From: Phallusia mammillata
Lineage: Eukaryota; Chordata; Ascidiacea; Phlebobranchia; Ascidiidae
Reading direction: 5' to 3'
Assembly (NCBI GenBank): GCA_003260075.1
Contig: QLIY01000666.1
Location: forward strand, 8,977-72,976
DNA length: 64,000 bases
Part shown: one piece after another, positions 50,701 to 62,800 of the stretch
How positions within the stretch are numbered: position 1 is the stretch's first letter
Layout: the number at the start of each line of letters is the position of its first letter
Program-made: the position numbers and the translations under genes
The notes under the pieces: generated by a model
Database searches by the model: none
What the model was told of the DNA's origin: nothing
The model's input: only the letters and a program-made list of their open reading frames with translations

Positions 50701-51458
50701 TTATTCTGGAAAACAGAGAGTTTTTGCGTCAAATTTTGTTAGAAGGGCGTACACGAAATTGTTGAAATTCATTTCTGCTTGACACTGAATATTTCCTCGC
50801 AGTTTCATCCACCAGCGTTACACCCACAATCTCATCAGTGTCTCTCAACATCACAGGGGACAATGACGACAGAACTTGCGTCACAACTCCAGCTCTAGCC
50901 AGCAGGCCGGTGCCTCCCCTATTGCGATACTTGAGTGCCAAACAGGTGAGTGGAAACATTTTCTCAATAACTTTATTCTAACGGTCAGTTTTAAGCATCG
51001 ATTGGGAAAATACTGTTTTTGACGTTTAATACGATTAACATTTTTGAAAACAAATACCTACCAAAAAAGATTGTTAAAATGAACATTAATTCACATCTGG
51101 GATCAGCCGTGAAGCGTCAGCCTATGCAGACCTGCGATCACGGCACACTCGTATATAAATCACAGTACGCCATACCGAATCAGCCGGCCACCATGGTGCA
51201 AGCATTTATGGCAAGGAGGCTAGAAAAATCTAGTTTTAAAAAATGTGTTATTTTCATGGAACCTAATGGAAATAAGTTTTTTTGTGTAAAAACGTTTTCT
51301 TTTTCTTTTTTTCTTACCAGAACAAACAGTCTTTATTATAACCAAATAATGTGTGATAAGCAAATACGTTTTTTTAGGTAAAACTTATTTAAATTCACCC
51401 AACTAAGTTAGTTTTAACTCGATGTATTTTTTTTCAGGGTCAGAACAAGAAGAAGTAA
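41780..51458 (+). CDS. uncharacterised exon series; possible distal 3' part of AGBL
   Basis: Exons that join in phase: 41780-41852, 42239-42328, 42886-43014, 43653-43789, 44653-44737, 44946-45033, 45446-45611, 46477-47058, then 48221-48335, 48517-48597, 49105-49277, 49795-50006, 50141-50279, 50803-50945 and 51438-51458 (stop TAA). Linking 47058 to 48221 needs a 1-nt phase change; a 19-nt microexon at 47817-47835 with a GC donor would supply it, but this is uncertain. The total is about 750 codons. The first exon (SDYLEALTSAYIRSG) starts in phase 0 and has no ATG, so it can follow AGBL exon 38717-38843 in place of the 39396 terminal exon. Alternatively it is a separate gene whose start I cannot see. 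There is a helical block (QYEILRQSALKRQLSAGQQR); most of the rest is Ser/Arg/Lys-rich and disordered. No catalytic motif is recognised. Confidence 0.6.
42006..42036 (+). repeat. tRNA-like A-box fragment
   Basis: CATAACTCAGTTGGTAGAG resembles the D-arm/A-box of a class I tRNA, but no cloverleaf follows. It is probably a SINE remnant. Confidence 0.35.
43939..44033 (+). repeat. retroelement fragment with hammerhead-like core, copy 1
   Basis: TTGATGA (43941-43947) followed by CGAAAC (43965-43970), then AATAAAATTACG and the tail CCTGGCAGCAATAGC, which is also the tail of the element at 58785-58968. The first core base is T rather than C. Confidence 0.5.
44070..44287 (+). pseudogene. polycystin (PKD) channel exon fragment
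   Basis: The translated stretch includes HHRIIFRKRR-like basic residues, then FFDDPWDFFDVMITCMDW, LYTFRVVLTN and INAFHEDKR. Spacing and residues resemble the polycystin cation-channel domain, where a transmembrane helix follows an N-W/F-F-D motif. It is GC-richer than its surroundings, starts right after a CTGCCTCCAG acceptor, has no good donor, and the frame runs into AT-rich sequence. It lies in an intron of the exon series at 41780-51458, so it is probably a captured or transduced fragment, not a working exon. Confidence 0.6.
45830..46229. mobile_element. hAT MITE family B, copy 2
   Basis: A 400-bp near-identical copy of 35980-36381 in the same orientation, with its own exact target duplication ATGTTAGA (45822-45829 and 46230-46237). 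High similarity between copies implies recent activity. Confidence 0.92.
47184..47423. mobile_element. hAT MITE family A, copy 3
   Basis: Termini CAGTGGTGGAATTCA and GAATCCCGCCACTG with exact 8-bp duplication GTAACGTC. It is about 60 bp longer than other copies because the right end (GTTCTATxGAACCGGT to GAATCCC) is present twice. Confidence 0.88.
47641..47680 (+). repeat. tRNA-like 3' half
   Basis: CTCCGTGGGTTCAAATCCCA and the following CCACAGAC look like the T-arm and acceptor of a Ser/Leu-type tRNA. No matching 5' half lies at the right distance, so this is a SINE or tRNA relic, not a gene. Confidence 0.4.
48658..48800 (+). mobile_element. tRNA-derived SINE, copy 3
   Basis: Head ATGGCCGAGTGGTTAAGAC (A-box) and GCTTGTGGGTTCTAAACC (B-box-like), then the shared tail CAAGAAACTTGAGCGACATT and AACCCAGTAGAACCC. 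It is in an intron between exons 48517-48597 and 49105-49277. Confidence 0.7.
50485..50565 (+). repeat. tRNA-like relic
   Basis: TGGTCCAGCGCGCCTGACC followed 50 bases later by TTGTTCGAACCCCGTG resembles degenerate A- and B-box promoters. The arms do not pair convincingly. Confidence 0.3.
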
Positions 51459-51690
51459 CTTGCTTTCATTTGCACTTATTGTATTTCCTCTGCTTTTTTC
51501 AAATTCTGCCACTCACTGTGTATTCTCACCACGATTCAAACCAGATTTATTTATTGTTACATGTGTCCTAAGTGTTTCCCTCCGTACTAAACGCAGCAAA
51601 ATAATTTAAATATTGCAGTTTCGTATAGGCTTGCTTTGCTGGGTCTGTTTTTAGCTTATCCAAAAAGCTAAATTTCACATGCTTTGGGTG

Positions 51691-51696
51691 AATAAA
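51691..51696 (+). terminator. distal poly(A) signal
   Basis: AATAAA 233 bp after the TAA at 51456-51458. It supports a genuine 3' end for the exon series at 41780-51458. Confidence 0.55.
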
Positions 51697-51880
51697 ATTG
51701 GACATTTTTTGTAAGTCTCCAATATTAAGGTGTTAAAGAAACTCCTGGGTAAATATATACCATCATAATCTGTACAAGGGTAAATAAGATAAAACGGTCC
51801 TAAGGATTAAGGCATTGGAATTGAGAACTTGATCAATACAGTTTTATTCCCATGCACCGTCAACGGAATTGCGACGTTTA

Positions 51881-52259
51881 CCGTATTTACTCGATTGTAA
51901 GCCGCCCTCGATTGTAAGCCGCATGTTGAGGTGTTCAAAAAATAATGTAAGCCGCCCTCGATTGTAAGCCGCATGCTGGAATTTTAGATACGATTGTTTC
52001 TTAATAAATCTTTCTGTTGTTATCTGGTATGACTATTTGCCCATATCTGTTAGTTACGTCGATAACTGTACCCGACAGAACGTATATCGACGTACAATCT
52101 GTACACGCATACATGTTTTGAACCCCAAATAATTTAAATGTTGGAGTGTAGAAACAATTTCGGTATAAAATTAAAATTTTAGCCGCCCTCGATTGTAAGC
52201 CGCACAAACGGCAGCTCAAAAAACAATGTAAGCCGCGGCTTACCATCGAGTAAATACGG
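51881..52259. mobile_element. TA-flanked mariner/pogo-like MITE
   Basis: A 379-bp element with inverted termini CCGTATTTACTCGATTGTAA and, at the right, CTTACCATCGAGTAAATACGG, flanked by TA on both sides. Internal units GCCGCCCTCGATTGTAAGCC repeat three times. A decayed piece (GCCGCGACTTACGATCG) lies near 52705. Confidence 0.75.
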
Positions 52260-52261
52260 TA

Positions 52262-53845
52262 TTTAAAATCCAGTAGCATGAGCTGGCTAATTACTGCAAC
52301 ACAATATATGAGTAACCTTGTTTATTTCCGTATTCAATCCGTATTCCGCCTTTTACTGCATTCACCACAAAATAAAATCCTGCAAATCGGAATAAACACT
52401 GTGGATTTTTTTCGGAAAACTTTGTACGAGGTAGCGTTTATGCAAGCACTGAAAATGCTGTCAGTTGATGAAGCACAAATTTATCAGAACATTGAGCCAT
52501 TGGATCGTAGAAGTTGGCTCGAGGCAAAACGCATACAGGTTGTTTTGATAAGCCGGAGTATTTGAAGCGAAAACCTTGAGTTATTTTATCACTTTAGTCG
52601 GGGCATTGGAACTTCTGAAGACCATTTGTTGTTTCATTTAAACCGAAACCACTGCTAAAAATGCGCAGAAAATAGGGCTAGCAGGATTAAAAAATGACCA
52701 CACGCCGCGACTTACGATCGAATAAATGATGAATACTGCAACTTGTCTGTGGTCTGCGTCCTTTTTCCCTGCTCTCAAGCATAGGCTATATTTTTATGCT
52801 ATTTTCTTCGAAACTGGGTACAGATGACTTCAACATTTCAGCTAAAGCTTGTAAAACTGTTTTAATGTCAAGGGTTTGTCATTTTATTACATCACAAAGC
52901 AATATTTCCACGTAACAATGACACTTGCATAGCAAAATTAGAAACAAACACAATTATAGTTTTGGTTCGAATTTTGTGAAAATAACAACCGAAAAAGAAA
53001 GAAAACGCACACGATTCACTATAACTAAATTTTTACAATGTTTACAACCAACAATTTATGATCATGGTAAGAACACTGGCATTTTATTGGAATGACCTAT
53101 CCGTTTCTAAGTGCTTATTCTAATGTTACATTGCAAAAGACGTGTCATTTGTGCTTCTTATCATTAAAACTTGGACTGCATGCAAGATGTTTTATTTTTT
53201 TAGGGAAGCATCACACATCTAAGAGCATTTTTCCCGTTTTTGGCCATTAACAGAGGTTTAATAAGAGTATGTCAAACACAATTTGACGTTGGGTAAAATG
53301 GAACGAAAAATGACCCAAGTATTGTTGAGGTTGTTTGTAAAAATCGAGTATAGGTAGTTTACAAAATATGGTTCAAACCAGATTCAATCAATATGCTGTC
53401 CTTAAGGTAGGCAACCGAAACTGAAATTAATCAGTTCTTGCCTGTTTAAATTTTATTATTATGAGTCAATTTTTAGGGTTAAGTTTGCAGCCAATTTGAA
53501 ACCAATGTTATGTAGTGTTGCATAATATGTAAATAACACATATGAAGGCCATAAACAAACAAATTATGCCAATATTTTAATGCAACAGAAACATACAATT
53601 AACTTCACTAGAGTGGGTGTATTCAAACCTTTTTTCAGAGAATTAGTGTTAGTTAATATTTTGGTTGTTATTTTTTTGCAGATTTTATACAAAAACTTTT
53701 AAGGAAAGTAAAAAATGCAGTTAAAATTATAGAAAACAGATTGATTAGGCAACAAACCACAAAATAGGCAAGAACCAACTGCTACATCATCGAGAAGTGA
53801 CTAATAAAGACATTTACCCCAGCTCTGCCATTATAAGGTGAAATT
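52262..53845. other. intergenic spacer between convergent genes
   Basis: Separates the 3' ends of the 41780-51458 series (plus) and the ACSL gene (minus). A 95-codon ORF near 52278-52565 has partly protein-like composition (MLSVDEAQIYQNIEPLDRRS) but no known motif. TTTATT at 53452-53457 could be the ACSL poly(A) signal read on the minus strand. Confidence 0.4.
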
Positions 53846-56800
53846 TCACTCCAAGCCTTCATACAGTTTCTCAATCTCTTCCTTGTATCGAGCTTCAAGC
53901 TGCGGGCGCCTCGACTTAAAAGTGGGGGTGAGAAGGTTGTTCTCAACACTGAACATTTCCGTTGACAGATGGATACGTTTGGGCTGGGTATGAAAATAAA
54001 TGAGATTTTTTTTAGGGTTCGAGTTTGTATGTTTATTACGCACAAAAGTTTTGAGTGTGTTTTCGCAAAATCAAAGGTACTGGATCAAAAATGGCCACAG
54101 CGTGCACATCTATATTTTTGTTCACAGTGCTCCATGGAATACTGAGGGAGCTTAAAGTTGAAGGGACTGGATTAGGAATTGTGAAGCAACTGCTTAAAAA
54201 CCGTAGTGCCATCGGCGCAGTGTATTAAGTCTCATTAAAGCTGGGTTCCTTATACAGCGGTGCTTCATTATGGATGGGTCGTCAATTACAGTAGTTCACG
54301 GAGCCTTGAAAACTGAGCACCCTACTTTATCTCAAAATTGTTTGACGTTTCTGCTTGTTTGCACCACTAAAATTGTCACAGCCTGATGAATGGGTCTGTG
54401 GCAGTACAACACTTCTGGTTTCGAATCCAAAAAGTTGTAAAAAAATTGGGTCGCCAAAAAACGAGCCTGAAACTGGGGCCCAAATCCCAAAAGTACAAGC
54501 CCGAAACTCGAATCGTTTCTGAGAAGCCCATTTAGGAACGAAAGTTTGATTGACAGGCTTATACATTGAAGTCTCAGGAAAGACTAAGACAACAAACACA
54601 ATAGACAATTGATCTTGAACAAGGCGTTTTAGGGCTGTTTGGCATTAGGTCAGGTCCAGCAACCAACTACATAAATGTATTCAAAACTAGAAAGGTGGCT
54701 TTCTGATATACTTCCATTTTATATATTCTATGCGATATTTACCAATTTACTATACATAACATTTGATCTAAACATATGATTGTTTTTGCAAGCAAAAACG
54801 AATGGGTCCCCACACGCGCGTTTGTGCGGATTTATGGTTAACAAACGTCCTGGTTATTTTTAGATTCTTAAGGAAAAACTTAACCAACTTTTGGGGTTTA
54901 AGGGGTAAAAATGGGTGAATCGAATAAAAAGTTACAAAATTCTTTAGAATAGCTTACATTGCACCAACCAGGGGGGGGGGTAACATTTGATCTAAACATA
55001 TGATTGTTTTTGCAAGCAAAAACGAATGGGTGGGGGGGGGGATCAACAAATTGATCTACAACTTTTCTCAAACTACCACACACCACAAACAAATATACAA
55101 TAGGAGGAAATTAACTATCTGGGCAAGTATATTTCTTACAGGAATTTTTAACAGATTTGTTTTTTTTGTAACCAGTAAATTAGTAAAAAATGCAGTTAAA
55201 TTATAGAAAACAGATTGATTAGGCAACAAACCACAAAATAGGCAAGGGGGGGGGGTGAAATACATTCGTACATTGCCCACAAACGTAGTTATACTTACGG
55301 CAAAAGCTTCCAAATTTGTGCAAAACTAGAAACATGTCATAATTCTCAAGCGTAAACGACATAAATATGGGGGGGGGGTACCCTTTCTTAGCCAAATACA
55401 TTTAACAAACCAGCGCTAGACAGAAACGAATATTTTGGGGTTTAAGGGGGGGGGGGGGGGGGGTTTTACGTTTTTGGGGCCTGTGGGTGAACCGCTGGGT
55501 CATTTGGGGTCAAACTTCAGGAGGGATCAAATTTGGATTTTATTCGGGGTCAAACTTCAGGAGGATCAAATTTGGATTAATAACTAACAGAGGTCAAACT
55601 TCAGGAGGATCAAATTTGGATTATTAACTAACATCTGCCAGATTTGAATAAATTTGAAGCACTCTTTCTTGACCAAACGCGTCTCACAATAATAAATTTA
55701 AAGCACTCTTTCTTGACCAAACGCGTCTCACAAACCAGCGTTAGACAGAAAAAAATACGGACAAAAACAATATACATAAAAATACTGACGCAGAGTGTAA
55801 AGTCAGGCCCGAATCATGTCCGTTTTGTTTAAAAAACCTAAGCCCGAACGCGGCCCGACTTACACCTCTGGTCCGCCAATGTCTTGTCGCTATGACAAAG
55901 CTTATGAAACATGTAACTTTACTGACCAGCTCAAAGGACTTGAGACCACGCTTTCGTCCAACGGCGGTCAAATCTTCCAGAATAAGTTTTTTCGCTTTTT
56001 CGTTCTGACACAAATCGTCATAGCTTGCTTTCACACCACGTGACGCACACCAAGCTTCCACTGTTTCGGGGTCGGGCACGGCGATCACAACGATTGATGC
56101 TTTTAAGCTATGCCCGTGCACGAACACCTGTGAAAATATAGGAGGTTGGACTTTTAGACTTAAGTGGGAAATACATTTGTACACTGCCCACAAACGTAGT
56201 TATACTTACGGCAAAAGCTTCCAAATTTGTACAAAACTAGAAACATGTCATAATTCTCAAGCGTAAACGACATAAATATGTGTTTTAGTCAAGCATATTG
56301 CCGGTTGTGCAAGAAAAAAGTTTATGCAAACCATCTAAGGAAAACTACAGGACAAAAATGCACAAAGAGAAAACTGTTGTTCATTGAAATAAACTACAAA
56401 TGATATCAGTTTTTCCATAACAAGGAATCGACTTCTATTGATCTGAAACCCAATATAGCAAACCGTGAATAATAATCCAATCCTTAAATTTCGTTACTAT
56501 GGACACAAGTAAGTCAAGCCCTTGCTACGTTTCTAGTTCTCAACTTTTCAATGAACCGCCATTACACAACACACTCCTGTATTTTGAACCATTGACGGAA
56601 CAGGTGATTGACCCCCTTTTGGTTATGCGAATGACAATCCCTTGTTATACGTCACCTGTGCAACAGCTGGCGATTGGACAAGGACTTGTTCGATTTTCTC
56701 CGGTGCAATATATTCTCCTTGTGCGAGTTTGAAAATGTGCTTCTTACGGTCGATGATTTTCAAAGCTCCACTCTGCATGATAAATATGTAAATGGGTAAA

Positions 56801-59800
56801 ATTCTAAGTAGGGATTTTTCATTTGATTTGAAGATTAAACTTTGTTTGTTCCGTTTTGATCTGTGTATACTGTTCCAAAATAGCTCAATGCTTGCAGTAA
56901 CGACTTCTACGCGGAACTGTTACGAAGTCTTACTATATTTTAATATCTGTTTGTTATATACTTACAGACGACCACATTATTATTAAAATTATGAACAGAC
57001 CCTTACATAGTGTTCCAAAATAAGAAATTTATCCAACAAACAGTCACCGTAATAAACATTTGTATTTAACAAAAGAAATTTCGTTTGATTCACACTTACA
57101 GGCAACCACATCCCTACATCCCCCGTATGAAGCCAACCGTCCTCATCGAATGCTTGCTTCGTCTTTTCCTCATCTCTATAATAACCTGGAAATAAACGGT
57201 AACATGTAGCTTTGGAAGTTTTTATTACTTTACCATGTACGGAACCGTATCACGGACCAGTTAATAAGTTTTATGTGTGTGTGTGAAGGGACGTAACACG
57301 ACTGACGGTGGATTAGCATTTACCAAAACACTTGAGAATAAACCTCATGGCTTTTCACGTTAATTCGGCTATCATATTTAACCATTCGATTTTGTCCATG
57401 ATTAACGTTCTGTTTATCGTTTTGTTTTCCCCATACAAGCAGTTTAACGCCATAAAGTGAATTCATCAAGCATCGGATTTCGGCTATGCATTTTTAGTGG
57501 TATTTAAACACTGCCCAAACTTTAACCTTTTTTTGCGATTAATCAAAACATTTCTGTAACTATAATATTTGGAGTTTAGAACAGGGGTGTGCAACCTGCG
57601 GCCCGCGGGCCAAATGCGGCCCTTAATTAAAGGTTATGCGGCCCGCAGAGACGCTTGGATTTTAAATGTACTGACAAACGAGTCTAACTAATATATGTTT
57701 TTGAGCAGATTAATGCGTCCAATGCTATTTTTCTGCAACCTGGCAATATGTGACTAGAATCAAATGCGAATTTTACTTGTAGTTGAGCATATTTGGTAAG
57801 CAACAAATTGAAATCACCTTGTGTTATACACAGGTGCGGCCCGTGATCTAATTTTGGCAATTATATTTGGCCCCACAGCAACAAAGGTTGCACGCCCCTG
57901 GTTTAGAATCCAGCCTGCAATAAACGAAACAAACGGAAATGGTAATTGTACCTTGAAATACATTAGTTCCTTTCACACAAACTTCCCCCTTATTGTCCTT
58001 GACGAAGTAATTTTTCTCCGGGACATCGACTAACTTGATAACATTACATAAAACTGGAGTTCCAACACTTGACGAGTGGTAATCTCCTGGTAAAGTGATG
58101 CTAATAGCAGCGGTGGCTTCAGTTTGACCGTAACCTGAAGAAAGATTTGGAAAGAGGAAAGATTTGTAAGTTAAGCAAAGAGACCGCATACCGTAAGATT
58201 AAGGTACAGTTCATAAAAAAAGTCAACTGTAAAAAATGTTTGGAGAAAAGGAAAGTTTAAACATTTTTTAAGCATTTCCTGTTTAAAAAGAAGGGAAATG
58301 GGTAACTTAAATGTAGACCGTAACACGAATAATGAATAAATATTACAAACCTTCGGAAAACGGAATCCCAAGAGCGACTCTCATAAAGTTGATGACGTCT
58401 ATTGAAACGGGGGCTGCCCCTGTTATGCAAAGACGAATACGACCCCCCATCATGTTTTGGATTTTCCTGAAAATACAAATGTTTGGAAATAAAAATTTGT
58501 TTCACATTAAAGTATTAAATATGTTAAATGGTTGGTATGTGAAAAGATAATTAAAAAAGTCGTCAAAAAGGTAAAACTAAAAACAATGTAAAGAATTGAT
58601 TTGTCCTCAGCTAAATATGACAGTTTCTGTTTGGTCAGTTTCGTGTATGACCGGTTTTGTCCATGGCATTGCACTCAGTCTGTTCAGTTGCAGTTGTCGT
58701 ACAGTTGTAGCTGACTAAATGTTTAAGATGGGCAAACCGCAAAACCAAACGCTTGTGTAATTCCCAGTGAAGTGTAAATCAGCAATTTTATCGTAAACAA
58801 TCGACGTTTCGACGCCCTATCGCTTTATAAGAATTTTGTCCTGCAAGTTATGTCATTATCCTGATGAAAGCGTCTGGTATAGGGCGTCGAAACGTCGATT
58901 GTTTACAATAAAACTGCTGGATGAGCAATACTTTGGTGTACATTATGCCTGGCAGCAATAGCCTATTTTGTAAATCAGCACGTTAATCGTTTTCTAACTT
59001 ACCCAAATACGAGTTTATCCCATATAGTGTTTCTTGTAACGATTCCCTGCTTGAGTTTAGCCAGTTTAGCGTTCACTGCTTTCTCCAGAAGAAACTTTTT
59101 GATGAAAGATTGAGACGCCCCAGCCCAAATCTACACAAAGATAACATGCAATACATGTACTTTAAACTTGAAACAGAATCTCCCAGCTGGTTGCTTGGTG
59201 GATGAACACTATAATTAACCTTATGTCTATTTAGTTACTATTTTCAAAATTAAGGACGAATGACGTTTTGCAAAGACATAAATCGACAATTTTAACATGT
59301 ACAGGAACATTAACACTGTCATATATATACAGTAAACAACGTTAAACCGGATTCGGTTATTTCGCCTAATTTGGACAAAACTTGAGGTACAAATGATTGT
59401 AATGTGGTAAGACTTAAGACTAATCGACATCGGTTAATTTGGATCTTTGCCACATCTGGATTTTTTTTGGTCCAAACGGGTCCGGATTAACCGAGATTTA
59501 CTGTAAATTAACACTGTTATGTGTTTTTATATTCACAAGACCGCCAGAAAAGCAAGTTAAAAATGTAGAAATGCAAGATGAACATACATTTGTTGCTGGG
59601 ATCAAGAAACTTGGTCATTATAAACCTAACCGCCATAAGAGTTAATCTTAGCACGTTACTGGTAAAATCAATGTTAAACGATTTTCTTGTTGAACATCTG
59701 ACGGCACCGCGCATGCGCAGTGCGCCGCCTACGTTACCTTGTCGTAAAACTTGTTGATCAACCTTGGAACCATGGGAAAGATGGTTGGACGCAAAGTTGC

Positions 59801-62800
59801 GACGTCGCCTAGCAACAGTTTCACGTCACCCTGGAAAAATCCGATACTGAAACGAAAAAAAGGCAGCGTGTACTAAAAAGCGTCTGGTGAGAACGAATAT
59901 AGAAGTGGTTCTTGCCTTATTTTTCGATAAATACCCCTAAATGGATAATTTGATTTTTTTCTGGGATAAATTCGATTTTCATTTTTTGGGTTTTAGGTGC
60001 AAATACAATCAATCAGGGCCTCTTGGGGTAAGAATCATAAAATACTTGGAACCATAAAAAAAATATATTTACTGTACTGGCTTGAACAAGTAGAGCAGTG
60101 GTTCTTAACTTGTGAAAAATTACCGCCAAATGAGTTACTTGAAAATTTTCTGGTATAAAATAGCTTATCATTTTTTGTTTCCAAGGCTAAACTATATCAA
60201 TGACGTTACTCTTTGGGGTAACAATGACAAAAAGTTAATAACCCGTAAAAAGAGTCTATGTATTGTACTGCTCGATTGGGTAAAGTTAAACACATTAAAC
60301 ATATGTTGTTAAGTTTCACTGCAAGTATCAAGTCAACTCATTGTGATCCAAACAGTTTCACAAGGCCGAAATCACAACATGAGCTTACAACAATAGTTTA
60401 GTGCAAAGGGTTCACGTATCTTGCGTCGTTTTTTGATTTCATAGCCCCAAGGTCACATTTACATTCACTAATAAAATCCTATGATACAAAATCGAAAGAT
60501 GAAATGCGCTTTACCGTTTCCAACAAAACACCATGTTTATATGTTTTGAGGTCACCACAAGTAATGTTTTTGCATTGAATAAACAACGTCAACTATAACT
60601 TTGTGTTCTGTAAATCTGTGGAGCTTTTGTTGTACTGTTGTACATGTGAAGTTGGATTGGTCTTTACTTGACATGTGCCAACTTGTACAGCACTTATACC
60701 CAGTGGTGGGATTCAAACTTTATGTCAGCCCATTCTATCACAAAGCCATGTTTTTCAGCCGGTTAATTGACAGTAACCAGTAACGCTAACCGGTTCGCTG
60801 ATCTCATAAAATTTCGTGAGACGGTTCCATAGAACCGGTGTGAACCGGCTAAATCCCACCACTGGTTAGAGGTTAACTATTGTGTGCACGTCTTGTAAAA
60901 ATGTTTATTACAAAACCATTTGTTTACGAATAACATTCAGTACAATTATGGCAGTTATTAAAGTTTTTGGGATCAGCGAACCGGTTAACGCAGTTATTAA
61001 AGTTTTGAAACACGGTCACAGGTAACCATATCATTTTCCCACCTTGCGCCGACTGAGTAGACTTGCGCAGCTACAACTCTCTCCATCATATGGGCGAGTG
61101 GGAGGTATGAGATGTGAACGTCATCTTTACCCATTTTAAGGAAACTCTGCAAATTTGAAACACGTACTTATAGATTTAATGTTAACCAGTTATAAATAAG
61201 GCCACTGCATATTCCCACTTTGAAAAAAACTGGAAATATTTAATTGAAAGCATAAACTGTTTTCCAATTATTTACCGTTCGTCCGATTGCAAAGGCTCCG
61301 TTAAAGTTTGCAATGACATTCCTATGACTGAGCATAGCTCCTTTGGGCAAACCTGTAGTTCCACTGGTGTAACAGACTGTATGCAGGTCAGTAGCTTTCG
61401 GTGGCTGTTGATAAAAGTGAAGAACAGTCAATTACAAAAGCGCCAGTACATTTACTTGACTTTAGTCGCATTTAGACGTTTAAAACTATATTCAGACTTG
61501 AATGAACGAAGAAAAAAAAAAAAAAAAAATTAAAAACGTTATTTTCATTACTGATTATAAAACATTAAGTATTTTTTTAATTGCATATTAATTTGTTTGT
61601 ATTTGACTCTTTTCGTATTTACATAGTTTTTACTAATTTCATCCCTTCACAAAAATAGTTTTTAAACTTTTGATTTTATTTTTTTTAATTTTTTATTCTT
61701 TTTTAGTAATTGGATCCGATTATAAAACAAAGATATTTTTTTAACCTTTTACTTTGAGTTGAAATAATCAGATTAAACATCATTTAATAAAACTTACGAC
61801 AAAATCTTTCAGATCATTTTTCCCGCGTTCCTCCACTTCCGCCATTTTCACAACCTTCACGCCGGTTTCCTCTGACAGTTGCTTGACGTCATCGGTGACG
61901 TCATCTATGACGACGATGAGCTTGACCTTGTATTTGTCCTCCTTGACCCCTGTGAGCAAGGTCGTGGCCTTGGTACAGTTGTCCACAACCACAATGTTCA
62001 GTTGACCTGAAAAACAGAAAAAATAGGAAATGTTGTTTAACCTTCGAACCAATGACTAAAGCTGGTTTTTAAGCTAGCTTTGCGCAGTCAAGTGTAAGAA
62101 AGGATAAATATTGTCGGTTTATGTCATAAAAACAGGATTTAGAAAATTTTACACCAAAGTCATCTAAGCAAGCAAAAACGGAAAATAGTTTTCAAGTTAC
62201 GGAATCAATCAAAATGCGCATCAACGATACCATGCGTGTAAACGTTCTTTCCAGATGTAAAAGGACCAACGAACGTCAGAACTAGAAGGAAAACATATAC
62301 GTTCCCTTTATGGAGGATGCCCATAACAACAGGAGTGCAAGTTTAAACACCCAGATATTGGGTAAAACTGTTCCCATGGGTACTTACACTGGTTGATGAT
62401 GTGTTGAACCGATTCAGGCCCGAGCGTGTCATACAGAGGCACAATAACCATGGAGTAAGAGTTGCAAGCCTGCTCCACAACTTTCCACTCGACCCGGTTT
62501 TGCGAGAATATACCGATGAACTGAGATGGGTCGGATGTAGCGCCCTCCAGCAGAAGCCCCGAGCCGAAATGTTGAACTCGATCTAGAACTTGTTGGTATG
62601 TGAGCCATTTGAAACCTTGGTCGGGACCGGGACGCCATCCAACACACGGACCACCCTCTGTAAACACAAAGTATGATTTGATTCAAACCAGGTTAAGTTC
62701 AGTCAAAGGTTATATTAGGTCATTTTCAGTTATAGGTTATAATAGGTCATAGTCGGTTAAAGGTTATAATAGGTCATAGTCGGTTAAAGGTTAAAATAGG

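Noticed and set aside
52278..52565. Transposase fragment next to the TA-flanked element
   Set aside because: The 95-codon ORF has no DDE/DDD motif or helix-turn-helix I can point to, and lies outside the element's termini.
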